Below are positions 28,591 to 39,325 of a stretch of DNA of 64,000 bases, piece by piece; within the stretch, counting starts at the first letter, position 1, and each line of letters opens with the position of its first letter. The DNA is from Cymbomonas tetramitiformis. Its lineage: Eukaryota > Chlorophyta > Pyramimonadophyceae > Pyramimonadales > Pyramimonadaceae. Location: assembly GCA_001247695.2 (NCBI GenBank), contig LGRX02030310.1, positions 62,001 to 126,000 on the forward strand. Reading direction: 5' to 3'. The position numbers and the translations under genes were made by a program. The notes beneath the pieces are model-generated. The model saw nothing but the letters and a program-made list of their open reading frames with translations, did no database searches and was not told the origin of the DNA.

Positions 28591-31500
28591 CTATTTTTCC
28601 TTACTGCCTTTCTCCCTGATTGCCGAAGCGGGCACTTTCGCGGTTTGCATAAAGGCCGCGATGCGTTTCAAAGACTTGTCGGTAACGTAGTCCACGTCAG
28701 ATCCCAACTTGTCACGCATGCTTTTTATCAACGCCTTGTAATCTGTAGGAAGGTTTTCCGAACTGCTCACCGGTGCGTCGTCATCGTCCGTCTCCGTGTC
28801 TGATTCGGAGCCCTCTTCCTGTTCCGATTCGTAGAAGACATTCTGTTCGTGTTCTTCGTCGTCGGAGTTGTCATCCGGGGTAATTGCGGTCACATCTATC
28901 ACGCATGCGTAAAGTTTAGAGCAGAAATCTTCGCATAGAAGTGTCAACTTTCTGTGGGGTGATGTGTTCGTGGTCGATTGGTCTGCGTCTTCTGCCATCA
29001 TCCCGTACTTCTCGTGTAACAGGCGCGCCGTCTTATCAAGAAAGTGTATAGGGGTAAGTTGTTTGCCGTCCAACACAGCTTCCGCGGACAGTTTAAACTC
29101 GAGCTCTATCACTTCATTGTCCAAGTATACGAAATTCAGAGTAACCTTGTCTTCGTCGGAGCAAAGCTTGTCTTTTAACACATCATACACCTGCGCTCGC
29201 ACACGACCAGAAACTCCTCGGGGCACCGCTTCGATAAAAACGGAGCGTATACGTCTAGCGAGCTTCGAATGAAAGCGGCCTCTCACCTGTTTAAGGGCTT
29301 GCCGCAGTTTATTCAACTGGTTGTACTCCTCGTTACGCTGCACTTCATCCTGATATTCGTCTGACTGTTGAAGCGTTTCTTCTTCCGACTCGTCCACCTT
29401 GGTGATTACCTGGCACACGACGCAAAGGATTCAATAAGATGTTTTATTATCGGTCTTCTCATGTGATTAAAGGGAAAATCAGTCAAGAGTAACTCGTAAG
29501 ATCGACGGACCTGCTTCCCTTTTGTGGAATCGCGTTGCTTCGAACTTACGACTTTGACTGGTGCCGTTTCTTTTCCTTTCGCTGCCTGTTTCTTTTTGTC
29601 ATTGTCTTTCTTTTCGTGCGTCTCTAAATCGGTGGGAATCTTGACTTTGTATTCCTCGATTATATCTTTAATACTCTGCAAAGCCTGTTTCTTGCCCTCT
29701 TTATTTCCAAAATTGTACTTCTTGCTCCAAATGCTTTTGGCTTCCAGATCTATTTTCGTACCGAAGTTCTCCTTGATAGCGGACAGAACTTCAGAGTACA
29801 TCTTCAGTATTCCAGGTTTTAATAGTTGAGTAATATCATCATCCGACATGTCGGCAATCTCTGATTTGTGTTTTTCCATTACCGGAAAAAAATCATCCGT
29901 CGGCATGCTCACCGACGTTTGACCGTCGATAGGTATCGCGTCGTCGAGACCGGTGATGTACCTCATGAGACGCACCAGCAGAAAGGGTGATTCTTCTGGA
30001 TCATATTGGGTAAATGAATCGTCCTTGTCGTATTTGGTGAGAAGTTTGTAATAAGAGTCCGTGTCGTCGTTATCAAATCGATTTGCCGGGTCCTCGTCGT
30101 CGTCGTCTTCTTCTTCCTGTCGGCGAGTCTGCCTATTCAAGAGTTGATTTTCGGTAGGTGTGGGAATTTTGTGGAAGCGATCTTCACACCCTTTATATCA
30201 ACTATAATATCATTATCACGTGTCAACAATGTAACCTGCAAATTATCGATGCCAAAATAGACCTACAAACTCCGACCCCTTACGAAAACCGACTCTTAAT
30301 CTCCAGAGAACTCTCGCGAAATGTTACCGATTCCGTCGCAAGTACGATCGGTGCAAGATGTAAAGTCAAACGGCTCACATTTCAGTAACTGGGAGCAACG
30401 TTACGAATTACTCACCTCTATCTCTTGTGTGAGATAACGCTTGTACTCGGGGTACTCACTGAGTTTTGGCTTCGTTGTCTTCAAGAGGGCACTCATTTTA
30501 TTTCTGACGAGGGTGACACATTTGTCGATTTTTTCAAGACAGGTTAAGGTTTCGTCGTATTCGTGAGGCAGTTCGTAAGTAAGGTCTTCCGATGTCTCAC
30601 TCTCGGTATCTATTCGGTGAAAACCGAAATACCTGATGAATTTCCTTGCTGAATTGTTCGCTTTGTTGCATACTTGTATGTAATGCTGCTTCCACAATTG
30701 GAGATCAATCTTGTGGTGCTTAGAATGCATTTGGCATACGCCAACGGAGACTTCAAACGACTTATAACCCGACGGCAACCGTTGTCCGTAGTGTTGCGTC
30801 ACTTTGAGATTCAAGGCTAAAGTTATGTTTTCCTTGAGCACACCGCAGTCTTCCACGAGGCATATGGAAACCCTCTCGTCTTTGTCCTTGCAAGGTTTGC
30901 ACACCATCCAGTGCGACAACCTATCGGCAAATTTCAACTTGGCGTTCTCGGTGTCGTACTCCGCTTTACAAGCGTACACGATTGTCGCGCCCTCTTTAAA
31001 AGCACAATCTTCATGCGACATAGGCATCTCGGGATTCCACGCGTGATAAGATGTTTTGGAGCACACGGCGCACGTCGTGAAGGAGTAGCCCGCGATACCG
31101 ATGTCCTGATTTGTCATGCAGGTCAGCTTGCCTATGTCGATACTATCTCCGCAATCTGACTTACTACAAGCGACGTCCGTAGGTACTTGCGCACAGTACA
31201 AGCCGTATATGTACTGCTTCAACACGACACACATCGCCAAGGTCAGCATCAACTTTGTCTGATCGTCTTGCGAGGAGTCGCGGACGACTTCCTTGTACAA
31301 GATATCAAAATAGGTTCTAAAGAAAGTGGAGGCTGCGTTGTGAACGGTGATCGCCTCGCGCCCGTCTATCGCTGAGCGGTAGGTGTCGTAATCTGTGAAT
31401 TTGAAATTGGCTTTTTCATCTCCAATGCTGCCCTCGACGTGCACGTTCGTACTCTCCGAGCCTGCTCTAGTCGAACCAACGTGCTCGACTCTCACACGCA

Positions 31501-33526
31501 ACCGACAGCGCGCAGTAGATAAATTCTGCAGGTGCGGAAGAAAATCCTCAAGAAAGTTGTGTAAGTCGATGTTCGGAATATACACGTTGCTCAAATCCAT
31601 GTAATACTGATCGGGGTGCGTCTTTTCCGGTGGCCACAAATGCAAGCACGGAGTGTCCACAGGCGGAGATAAGGTGTCTATCATGAGCATGCGGCTGGTG
31701 TGATACGCCCCGAAACACAGGTCTTTGGTTCGGGCTACACCTGTCGTAGAGTCGAGCATTTGTAATTCAATCAGTAGCGCGGTCATGCGAAGAAGGTGTA
31801 TTTTCCAGCGCTCGCCGTCCAGGAGGGCCCTAAAATACGCAGCCGCTTCGCGACAATTTACACCCCCGGCGTTTCTTGCGACGCGGGCTACCTGATTGGA
31901 CTTGCCCAGGCTGGTCCAGTTGTTCTTTGTCAGAACGCTGCACGCGCGCGAAGACTCGGGCGTGCGCTGGTCGCTCAAACTGCCGCTCGGGATGTTTGAC
32001 TTTGAGTGCCGAGTGAGATATTCGGCGATTCTATCATGTACGGAAGCGTACACGGTCTTTCGAAGCCTACTGTCTTCGAGCTGCTTCTCTAGATTGAACC
32101 TCAAATTCTCGACCGAAGACATGTCCTCCTTACTCATCGGCATGATTGCGATGTTCACCGATATGTCCGCGGGCTGAAGCGACAACCGTACCAGATTGTT
32201 ATACTGGGATAACGCGCACAATATGTTCAAAGCCGACACCAGAGTGCTCTGTAGATCGATTAAGTTCTGTATGTTGGTCGAGTAGTCTGTGTGTTCCAGG
32301 TCGATCACGTCGCACAGTATTGCGACGGACTTTATCGCGTGCGTCACGACTGCAGTCAGAACGTAATTGTAAACGTATACCCATTTCGGACAGCCTGTCA
32401 CTACCTCCTTTTCGGCTTCGAAAATCTTCTGAGCGTACAGCTTTTGTATTTGTGTCCGCTTTGACCCTTTTTTGTGCTCGATATCGTTCACAATGTCACT
32501 GTCCCTGTAACATCCGACGTCATAGGCCTCCAAGACTTTTTCGTGATCCTCGTACGAACGCTTCTTACTCTTCCCGCCGCGATTGAGGAACACGAGCTCA
32601 TCCACCGGACCCCCCTCACCGGCCAGCCGTTTGAATATGGCACTGGTTTTTATGTCCTCCTTTGTCTCGTCTTCCACGTCCCCCACTATGTTGTATACGA
32701 CATACTTGGGATCTATCAGGAATCCACCGTCATCTTCAAGAACCGTTTCATTCTCGATGCCGTTGTCATCTTCAAAGACCGTTTCATCCGTTGACCGACT
32801 CTCGTCACCACCGTCCGGATTGAATTGGAAGGTGTTTAAAGATCCGTATTTCCCGATGTGTTCCGTATTTACTTCCCTATCTGAAAGTCCGTCAACGCTC
32901 CAACGACCCGACCATGGCGGTTTCCTTCCGAGGGTTTTCTCGGCGTTGTTAAGAAGCGATAGGTGGTTTGATAAGTCGTTCTCAAAAAAAAACATACGCC
33001 GGATCCGATCTAGGACATCAAGCGTCCGCTTGATGTCCGTTGACATGTTCGGTGTGGACATTTCTTCCTGCAAAAACTGCAAGATGTTGTGAAGTTGTTT
33101 CTCGTAATCGGCGTAGTTTGTAGGGTTCTCGGATTCCTTATCCAATTCCTCAATAACATGCGAGAAGTACTCCGAACACAAATACGCATCTTCGACTGTT
33201 TCCTTCCGGCTCTTAAAATACTGTCTCCACCTCATGTCCTTGTTATTCACGAGACCGGTCCAAAATACAGTCGTCTCTAAAGACTTCTGCGGATTATCTT
33301 GTTCGGTGTATGATTCTCTCAGATTGTCACACGTAGTTTTCGCATGATCGAAGGTTGCGTAGCACCACCAAAAAGAGTAGTACAATTCGACGAAGTCCGT
33401 ATGCTTTTCCGTATTGAGTTTCACGAATTCGACGAAGTCTTTCTCGTCCCGAAAGAGTTTGTCATAATCCGGAACCGGTTTAATATTTTTACGCCGCACT
33501 CTGGATGGGAGTTTTCTACTCTCCAT
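28591..33526 (-). CDS. Three-exon gene for a large zinc-cysteine protein (about 1,515 aa)
   Basis: I read exons at 33526-30416, 30128-29511 and 29409-28591. All junctions are phase 0 with GT-AG borders, and the three frames follow one another. Exon 1 (1,037 codons) has an N-terminal Lys/Arg patch, a long helical body and a cysteine/histidine-rich region at about 855-1000 with several C-x2-C pairs (CAVC, CKPC), probably zinc-binding. Exon 2 opens with a very acidic run (EEEDDDDED) and closes with a Lys-rich linker. Exon 3 has an Arg-rich helical segment and an acidic tail. The start at 33526 is the first ATG after the TATA box at 33700-33707. No family is recognised. Confidence 0.8.
29410..29510 (-). 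other. Intron 2 of the large zinc-cysteine gene (101 nt)
   Basis: The donor reads CAG|GTCCGT and the acceptor TGTGCCAG|GTA, with a branch-like CTTGACTGAT about 70 nt before the acceptor. Removing it keeps phase 0. The donor is not ideal, so the exact border could differ. Confidence 0.6.
30129..30415 (-). other. Intron 1 of the large zinc-cysteine gene (287 nt), containing a MITE
   Basis: The donor GAG|GTGAGT lies just before an in-frame stop, and the acceptor is AATAGGCAG|ACT. A complete MITE family 1 copy fills more than half of the intron and ends about 8 nt from the acceptor. Confidence 0.75.
30137..30299. repeat. MITE family 1, copy inside an intron (163 bp)
   Basis: It runs from TTCAAGAGTTGATTTTCGGT to CGAAAACCGACTCTTAA. 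TTAA is intact at the right border and changed to TTCAA at the left. Same size as the other complete copies. Confidence 0.8.
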
Positions 33527-33699
33527 CTTCGAGAGATGCGATCCGCAGTGTACGAGCTGCTCACGCGTAACTCGGCGACAGCCAGCCGGAGCAACGAACG
33601 CGCTCGACCGTACTCCTCGCCGAATGAGGCACGAAAAGTTCGCAAATAGCCTGTAGACTCTCTTGTTAAAACGTGAAATCAAACTTGACTACATATGTG

Positions 33700-33707
33700 T
33701 ATATATA
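33700..33707 (-). promoter_or_regulatory. TATA box of the three-exon gene
   Basis: TATATATA. The TTG-initiated extension of the frame up to 33682 would leave almost no leader, so the ATG at 33526 is preferred. Confidence 0.6.
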
Positions 33708-33975
33708 CACCCAAAACGCCTAAGTTTTTTCTTTCGAAATTGTGCAAGCTCGCCGCGCCATCACGGACGATATTTGACGTACCATCGTTTCGACTTACTA
33801 TTATTTTCATATAAGAATAAGAATCGGAAATCACGAAAACGCACGCGTACCAGCTCATTTCTTTGCAAGATCTCCCAGATTTAATCGTCGAGACAGCACG
33901 CTTTACGAGTTACACGCCAAACGTGTGTTAAGCGGAAAAACCGATCTCGATCCGACAAAAATACGCAAAAAGACC

Positions 33976-34206
33976 ATGCGAACCGACGACGACGGCCGAC
34001 GATGTCGAATTCTTTTGCTTCTCAACGTATTTCGGATACCCGATTACGACGCGATCTACGTACTGACGAATCTTGTTCTGTGGGCTTGCGAACGCAAGTG
34101 CACAAAGCGCATGAATCACGCGGAGCGAGCGTCCTTGCGAAGCATCTATCACGAGTCAAAGAACCATCTTCACAAACTGACCGAAGGATCCCGTAGCGTG
34201 AAATGA
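33976..34206 (+). CDS. Possible small protein or 3' exon (76 aa)
   Basis: The frame is coding-like and remains open upstream of the ATG at 33976 (back beyond 33900) with sensible composition, so it may be the end of a spliced gene. A second coding-like stretch with an LPDL-type helix lies in another frame at about 33825-33925. The protein is basic, with two cysteines in a CERKC pattern. I see no TATA box. The function is unknown. Confidence 0.4.
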   Translation: MRTDDDGRRCRILLLLNVFRIPDYDAIYVLTNLVLWACERKCTKRMNHAERASLRSIYHESKNHLHKLTEGSRSVK

Positions 34207-34224
34207 TTTTACGATGAAGGAGGT

Positions 34225-34240
34225 TTATTTCATTTTTTAT
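34225..34240 (-). terminator. AATAAA-type signals after the nuclease gene
   Basis: The minus strand carries AATAAA-like sequences about 60-75 nt beyond the nuclease stop codon. Confidence 0.4.
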
Positions 34241-34299
34241 TTCTATTTCTTTGTTTGAGATGTGAAAAGTGACAACGACAATGTTCGTTCGAGTTCACG

Positions 34300-35451
34300 T
34301 CAGATCGCGACGGACGCAGCGGATGCCAAGATGGGCATCGTCGGCGATCGAGAGATTCCATCGATCGGTCGCTTGAGTCGCTTTGTCTTTTTCACGGTGT
34401 TGTACGCCCGTACCAGAAGCAGACTCGCGGTCATGACCCCTTTCAACCTTCGCAGGGTTCGCAGATGCGTGAGACGGTGTGTGACGACGGCGTGCACCTC
34501 CTTCTCGTACAGGGGCACGGGTATCAGCTGGAAATCGTCGATGCTCGGATGGAACCTCACCAGATACATCTTTGAAATTTCAATGTTGTAAAACCGTTTC
34601 AACAAATGCGCATACACGTTCTGCTGAAGAACGTAATGCGTGTAGGCGGTGTCCGGTATATGCTTGAGCGAGTGCTTGCACATTCTGCCGTAGTGTGGCG
34701 CGTCGGGGCGGAGTTCTTTGGATGAACGCTTCCAGTCGTACATTACATAGATCTGATCCTTCCCTTCGCGGCTGTCGCCCTCGACGTTGTCCACCGCGAT
34801 CAGGTCGATGCTTCCTGCTATGCGCAGGCTTTCGTCGAAGACTCTCATCTCGGTGCGAAAGGGACGAATGTTATACTTCTTGTGAAATCGGTTGAACTGC
34901 TCGTACTCCGCCGGAGATGGGCGCTGCGTGGTGTCGCCGTCTCTGATCGAAGTCGGTATGAAGGATCGCCCGTTCAAACTCGCGTCGTTGTAGAACAACT
35001 CGAAGCGCTCGTGCATGCGCGTTCCCAGCTCCGATTGTTCCTTGCGGTTCTTCTCCCACCGACTCAGTATCTCATCGTCCGGTTTCGCGTAGTACTTGTG
35101 GTGCGGATCAGATCGCCATCTACGACCGTAAGTCTGCAACGTTTTTTTTGCGTCGAACTCGTGAAAAAAAGTTTTCAAGAAAGTCGTGACCGAAGTTACG
35201 TTCCGACCTTTCCCGTCGATGAAGTATTTGTGCGTGGGTTCGTCGAATTCGATGCGGGCGTCCCTCGCATGGGTATTCAACTGTTCAAGAAAATCCATTT
35301 CTCGCGCGATAATTGGATCGTGAGGAGGTCGTACCCTTTCGACCCAGGTAGCGCGCAAGAGGAATTCGCGGAGCAACGGTCCATCGCCGACATCTCGCGA
35401 AAGAGTCGAGAAAATCGGAGAGTCCACTCGAATCATGCGCCCGAACCTCAT
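34300..35451 (-). CDS. PD-(D/E)XK superfamily nuclease, RecB/Cas4-like exonuclease type (383 aa)
   Basis: All motifs of the RecB/lambda-exonuclease-like PD-(D/E)XK fold are visible in order. There is an N-terminal substrate-type segment with HKYFIDG and VTSVTTFL (74-92), then GTRMH at 143-147, a glutamate at 201, GSIDLI with Asp216, YDWK with Asp239 and Lys241, and the QQNVY helix at 276-280. Asp216, Asp239 and Lys241 should form the metal site. Such enzymes resect DNA ends in viral recombination, repair or genome maturation. The start at 35451 faces the shared TATA region at 35501-35513, with the transporter gene divergent on the other side. Confidence 0.9.
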   Translation of the reverse strand: MRFGRMIRVDSPIFSTLSRDVGDGPLLREFLLRATWVERVRPPHDPIIAREMDFLEQLNTHARDARIEFDEPTHKYFIDGKGRNVTSVTTFLKTFFHEFDAKKTLQTYGRRWRSDPHHKYYAKPDDEILSRWEKNRKEQSELGTRMHERFELFYNDASLNGRSFIPTSIRDGDTTQRPSPAEYEQFNRFHKKYNIRPFRTEMRVFDESLRIAGSIDLIAVDNVEGDSREGKDQIYVMYDWKRSSKELRPDAPHYGRMCKHSLKHIPDTAYTHYVLQQNVYAHLLKRFYNIEISKMYLVRFHPSIDDFQLIPVPLYEKEVHAVVTHRLTHLRTLRRLKGVMTASLLLVRAYNTVKKTKRLKRPIDGISRSPTMPILASAASVAI

Positions 35452-35500
35452 TTCTCAGCACGTCAGGAAAGTGCGTGCCAAGCGATAAACGCTGCGCGGA

Positions 35501-35513
35501 TATATATATATAA
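35501..35513. promoter_or_regulatory. Shared TATA region between divergent nuclease and transporter genes
   Basis: TATATATATATAA reads as a TATA box on both strands, 50 nt from the nuclease ATG and 67 nt from the transporter ATG, so one element may serve both genes. Confidence 0.6.
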
Positions 35514-35579
35514 GAGCGTGTTCGATATACGAGAAGTGGTGCACGAAACACCTCCGCATCAGGAAGGTCGCGAGACAAT

Positions 35580-36805
35580 ATGAGTAATCGTAACTTCACA
35601 AGGCTCGTCTGCACCGCTTTCGTGAACGGTTTCCTCTACATGACGTTTTACAGCAGCGTGTTTGCAGGAAGATACGTTTCGTGCGACGCGGACGACGCCG
35701 GGTCGTTGAGTTGGCGGGGTGAGTTCGGCACACATTGCGACAATTTGAAGTCCGTCAACTTTCTCATCGATACCATCGCTTTCATAGTGACGGGAATTTG
35801 TCAGTGCTTTCTGCCCGGTCTCTATCGCAAGTGGGGGGTGGTCAAAGCGATACGCGTGTCGATGCTGTGTTTGTGCGTCTTCGGATTCCTCTCGGTGTGG
35901 AACGTGACGGCGCGTAACTGGTACACTTTCGCCAGCGCTAGGGCGGTCACTATGGGATCCGCCAGTTGCACCATGGCCGTCATCATCACCTGGTTTCTTC
36001 AGGACATAGAAGCGAAGCAAAAGCAAATATGGAACACGCTTATGGTGATCCTGTCGCAGCTAACTTACATGCTGTACAGTCCGCTCACTCTTATGGTCAG
36101 ATACGTCGTACAACCGGTGGTCGATCAAACGATGTGGAGAGTGTTATACGCGTGCATCCTGATCTGCCTCTTCTGTATGTACGGGGTGCTTCAAACAGTC
36201 ATTTCGTGCATGGATTCGCAAACCGCGACCGCTAAGAACAAGGGCTCCAAACTCGCCGAGCAAGTCAACGGCGTGCCCTCAATAAGCTCCCGGGTCAAGT
36301 TTTTTTTTTGGCCTTCTTCAACAATTTTTCGATGACGTACCTCTCCTTGCAAACCACCGGTCTGATGGAGGGAGGAATTCATCTTTCCTTCATCCTCGCG
36401 GGCGTCGCTGTAACGCTGACCAAACCGTTGCTCTTTTTTCTCCCCGGACAACTTGAAACGAGCGTGATTATCAGCGTTTTCGTCATGCTCGGGTTCCTCG
36501 CTTTGTCAGTTCCGATATGGCACTTCGACTTGCTAGAGGCAACCTACGTGGGGTGGATTCAATTTGGCGTGGTAAGCACGTGCTACGCACTCCTGGGACT
36601 AAACGTGAACACGCTGGTGTATGCCGTGTCCATAATGGAGGAAAAAGAAAAACGACTGTTCCTTCTCTCGGCCGTATTTTCGGGTCAAAGCGTGGCGGGC
36701 GCGCTGTCACCCATTCTGCAGCAAATCGGAGAACAGAACGAACGCATAGCCTTTTCGATATGCTGCTTCAACGCGCTCATGTATGCCGTGATTTCCCTCG
36801 TGTAA
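35580..36805 (+). CDS. MFS-type membrane transporter, frame broken at a T-run
   Basis: Two overlapping frames (35580-36335 and 36308-36805) together encode about 400 residues with some 10-12 membrane segments in two halves, split by a basic, polar central loop. This is the layout of major facilitator transporters. The N-terminal half has paired segments and a GRY-like stretch (FAGRYVSC) in loop 1. The C-terminal half has segments beginning near MAFFNNF. The frame changes inside a run of ten T at 36300-36309. A one-base length error or real variation there would explain the break, and slippage is possible. The substrate is unknown. Cellular origin by transfer is likely. Confidence 0.75.
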
Positions 36806-36925
36806 GGTTTCTACTACACGCTTAGAGGTTTTGGCTCAAAACAAAACCGTGACGAAGAGTAGGGGAATGGAGAATCGCTAACATTCACAGAGCAGACGAG
36901 GTTTTCTGGTGTGCGCATCGGCAAC

Positions 36926-37123
36926 TTATTCACGAAGACGAGCTGATTGCCTATCGTAGATTAAACGTGGATGTTTGTCGGGAAAACGATGCGCACGCGT
37001 AGAGAAGTAAACAAACCGATTTTTCGGGCCGTGAGGATTTTTCGTTACAAAACATCCGATATCCCAGCCTTTTTTATGCAGCTCAAAAACCGTGGTAATC
37101 GACGTGAGCAACAAAATCGTCAT
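36926..37123 (-). CDS. Possible small secreted or membrane-anchored protein (65 aa)
   Basis: The ATG at 37123 is followed by a short hydrophobic stretch like a signal or anchor (MTILLLTSITTVF) and a basic tail. There is no TATA box or neighbour support. The remaining sequence from 36806 to 37497 is otherwise empty. Confidence 0.25.
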   Translation of the reverse strand: MTILLLTSITTVFELHKKGWDIGCFVTKNPHGPKNRFVYFSTRAHRFPDKHPRLIYDRQSARLRE

Positions 37124-37497
37124 CACCACCAACTCTTGCTACTCTTGATAACGCTTGCCGTTTCCAAAGCTGTAACGCGTGAAGTTCGTATACGTGATGT
37201 ACAGACATCAATTCACTGGAACAGGATACGCGCAGTTATGTAACCTATATCGCGCGTTTCGAATGCACCGAACGTCAGTACGTATTTTCTGTGTTTGGGG
37301 CGATCGCCTTCCCAGGTGTGTCGACACGGAACATCGTCGTGTATTGCCTTGCGCGCCGCGGCAAGGCGGATTCGGAGAGTCAAAACATGCGTTCACGTCT
37401 ATAACGGTGTTTTGCGTGCAGCGTGCACACGGTGCCGAACATAGTAATTACAATATATTACAAATATCATCCCATCTGCTCGTAGTCGCGAAGTACA

Positions 37498-38062
37498 TCA
37501 AGCAAGGACGTGCGCGTTATAACAACGTGCGTCTACGACCACATGCTGCTGAGTTATCCGCCGGCTGCGCAAAAAGTCGAGGCAGCCGCCCAAAGTGGTG
37601 TGTAGACACGTCCACTCCCACCTCACCGGATCGTCCACGTTCAATCCGTCCACGAGCTTTCCCAATCGCTCCTTCAGGACGTGCATGGCCGCCTCCTTCT
37701 CGGGCCACTGCAGTTCGAACACCGCAGCGGTCATTTCGGTAAGACTCGGAGCGTCCTGTGAAACAGACCCCTACTCCTTCAGCTTATCGGTCGTGTCAAA
37801 TTTGTTCGGTGCTTTCTGGATAGGGACATAACGACGATACCTCGATGTCCGTCGTCTCCGTGCCGCAATTCCTGGAACCGTAGAGAGCGCGGTAGTAGTC
37901 CATACTTCGCGCTCTGCTGGTGTCGCCGATGCATCTCCATGCGAGCACGTCAACCTGTTGATCAGAGATTTTCCTCCATTCTCTGTCCACAAACTGCGTC
38001 ACTTCCAAGGGGTAGATCGAACCAACGCGAGACGCGCCTTTGTGCACATCCGTCGTCGTCAT
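37498..38062 (-). CDS. Two-exon hypothetical gene (159 aa)
   Basis: Exons at 38062-37841 and 37755-37498 join in phase 0 over an 85-nt GT-AG intron. The intron contains an in-frame stop shortly after the donor, so splicing is needed for the full product. The protein is small and mixed, with tryptophans and cysteines in both exons (for example LAWRC and WEWTC), and ends in a polar stretch. A TATA region at 38157-38172 lies about 95 nt upstream of the ATG. No family is recognised. Confidence 0.65.
37756..37840 (-). other. Intron of the 159-aa gene (85 nt)
   Basis: Donor GAG|GTATCG and acceptor TTTCACAG|GAC. It has a pyrimidine-containing 3' end, and the length is not a multiple of three. Confidence 0.65.
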
Positions 38063-38156
38063 GAAAATGGATGTATATGAAACAGCTAAAAAAAGAAACT
38101 TCTCCTTTAAACTCGTGCAAAAACAGCTACACCGGGATTCACGTGTTGTTCTTGTC

Positions 38157-38172
38157 TATATATGTATATATA
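38157..38172. promoter_or_regulatory. TATA region upstream of the 159-aa gene
   Basis: TATATATGTATATATA can act on either strand. The nearest supported start is the minus-strand ATG at 38062. Confidence 0.5.
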
Positions 38173-38262
38173 CGCGTACTCTAGTCGCATTTTCTTGTGC
38201 TTCTCGAAGTTCGATCGACATGTCGACTCAACTACCGGAGGGGCTCGTCCGTCTCTGCGCCT

Positions 38263-38541
38263 TCACACCCTCAGTTCGTTTCGCACAGAGGGAGACCTCA
38301 AAACCGTCTTCACCTCGGCCATCATCTCGCTCGTCCTAATAATTGCCTTTCGCAACACCGTGGGCTGCGCGTTGCCTTCGGCCAACAACTCTGTCGTGAG
38401 ATTGCTTACATCTTCCCGACTGAACAGAAGCCGATTACAACGCCGTTTTAGGATTGTACAGGAGCTTTCTAAACTCGATGCCTTCGGATGAACAACCAAT
38501 TGAAGACACTGTCCTCGGTATGGATCCTCTGTTACCGTCAA
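38263..38541 (-). CDS. Possible 3' exon of a spliced gene (up to 92 codons)
   Basis: The frame is coding-like (helical, Leu/Arg/Ser-rich) but has no ATG near its upstream end. The minus strand there reads GACGGTAACAG|AG, a usable acceptor, so an exon upstream is likely. I could not place it. A second coding-like frame with one hydrophobic helix lies at about 38734-39000 on the same strand, beyond hairpin 5. Confidence 0.35.
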   Translation of the reverse strand: MTVTEDPYRGQCLQLVVHPKASSLESSCTILKRRCNRLLFSREDVSNLTTELLAEGNAQPTVLRKAIIRTSEMMAEVKTVLRSPSVRNELRV

Positions 38542-38685
38542 AATAGGGCTGACGATCGTCCAAATAGAGGATCCGTTTTTGCGACACAGATGCCGAAAGA
38601 TTTGTAGTGGAATTAGAAAACGGATCTAGCGATTCTTAAAACCTCCCGTCAGAATTTTATCGGCGCCTCGGGACAGTCTGTTATT

Positions 38686-38731
38686 CTTCGCGCGCGCGAA
38701 GCATGGGGGCGTTCCTTCGCGCGCGCGCGCT
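38686..38731. repeat. GC hairpin 5 of 8
   Basis: Arms TTCGCGCGCGCGAA and complement around GCATGGGGGCGTTC, in a gap of about 780 bases that holds no other supported gene. Confidence 0.85.
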
Positions 38732-39216
38732 TTTTACACCGGTCCAAAAGTGGCCGCCCAACGTTTGTGGAGACCGATCGCGTGGAGACTTATAAAGATG
38801 GTGATAATGTCGAGCATGCACACCGTCATAGCTCCCTGCAGCGGCGAGGCGTTTGCAACACAGAGTTGTTCTCGACGCTCCGCACAAGCGAGAGACCAAC
38901 GAAGCTTTAGGAAATTATTAAATAGGACAGACACCTGGATGACCCTGATGTTGGGCATCATGTACAAGTCCATATGTGAAGGTCCCATCGAGCATGTCAC
39001 GCGAAACCACGTGTGCGCTCGGCTAATTGCCCTCGGCCTTTGCGTTCGTACTCTCAAATTTATCGGTACTATTTACTTATCCGGACGTCACAAAACCCAT
39101 ACTCCTTGTGACTCAAGAGCTATGTCTGCAGGTGGAAGAATACAAGCCGAGAAGATTCTAATCTCAATATACAAACTCCGCCATGAAATGTTCAGGCGCA
39201 CGCACACACACGCAAA

Positions 39217-39240
39217 TATATATATATATATATATGTATA
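39217..39240 (+). promoter_or_regulatory. Long TATA run upstream of the 204-aa gene
   Basis: Alternating TA over more than 20 bases, about 86 nt before the ATG at 39326. Adjacent CA and CG dinucleotide runs make this a small microsatellite cluster. Confidence 0.55.
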
Positions 39241-39325
39241 CACACGCGCGCGCACGTAATACACGTTCGAAAGTCCTTCTTGCGGGCAAACAAGTTCGGT
39301 AGTCGTGTAGAGAACAAGGGTCCAG

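Noticed and set aside
30401..33682. TTG-initiated longer N-terminus for the three-exon gene
   Set aside because: The TATA box at 33700-33707 leaves no room for a leader, and an ATG follows at 33526.
36300..36309. Programmed ribosomal frameshift in the transporter
   Set aside because: There is a T-run but no clear downstream pseudoknot or stem; a length error or slippage is simpler.
37179..37742. Plus-strand frame of 187 codons
   Set aside because: It is antisense to exon 2 of the spliced gene at 37498-38062 and rich in Arg, Pro and Ser, as typical of shadow frames.
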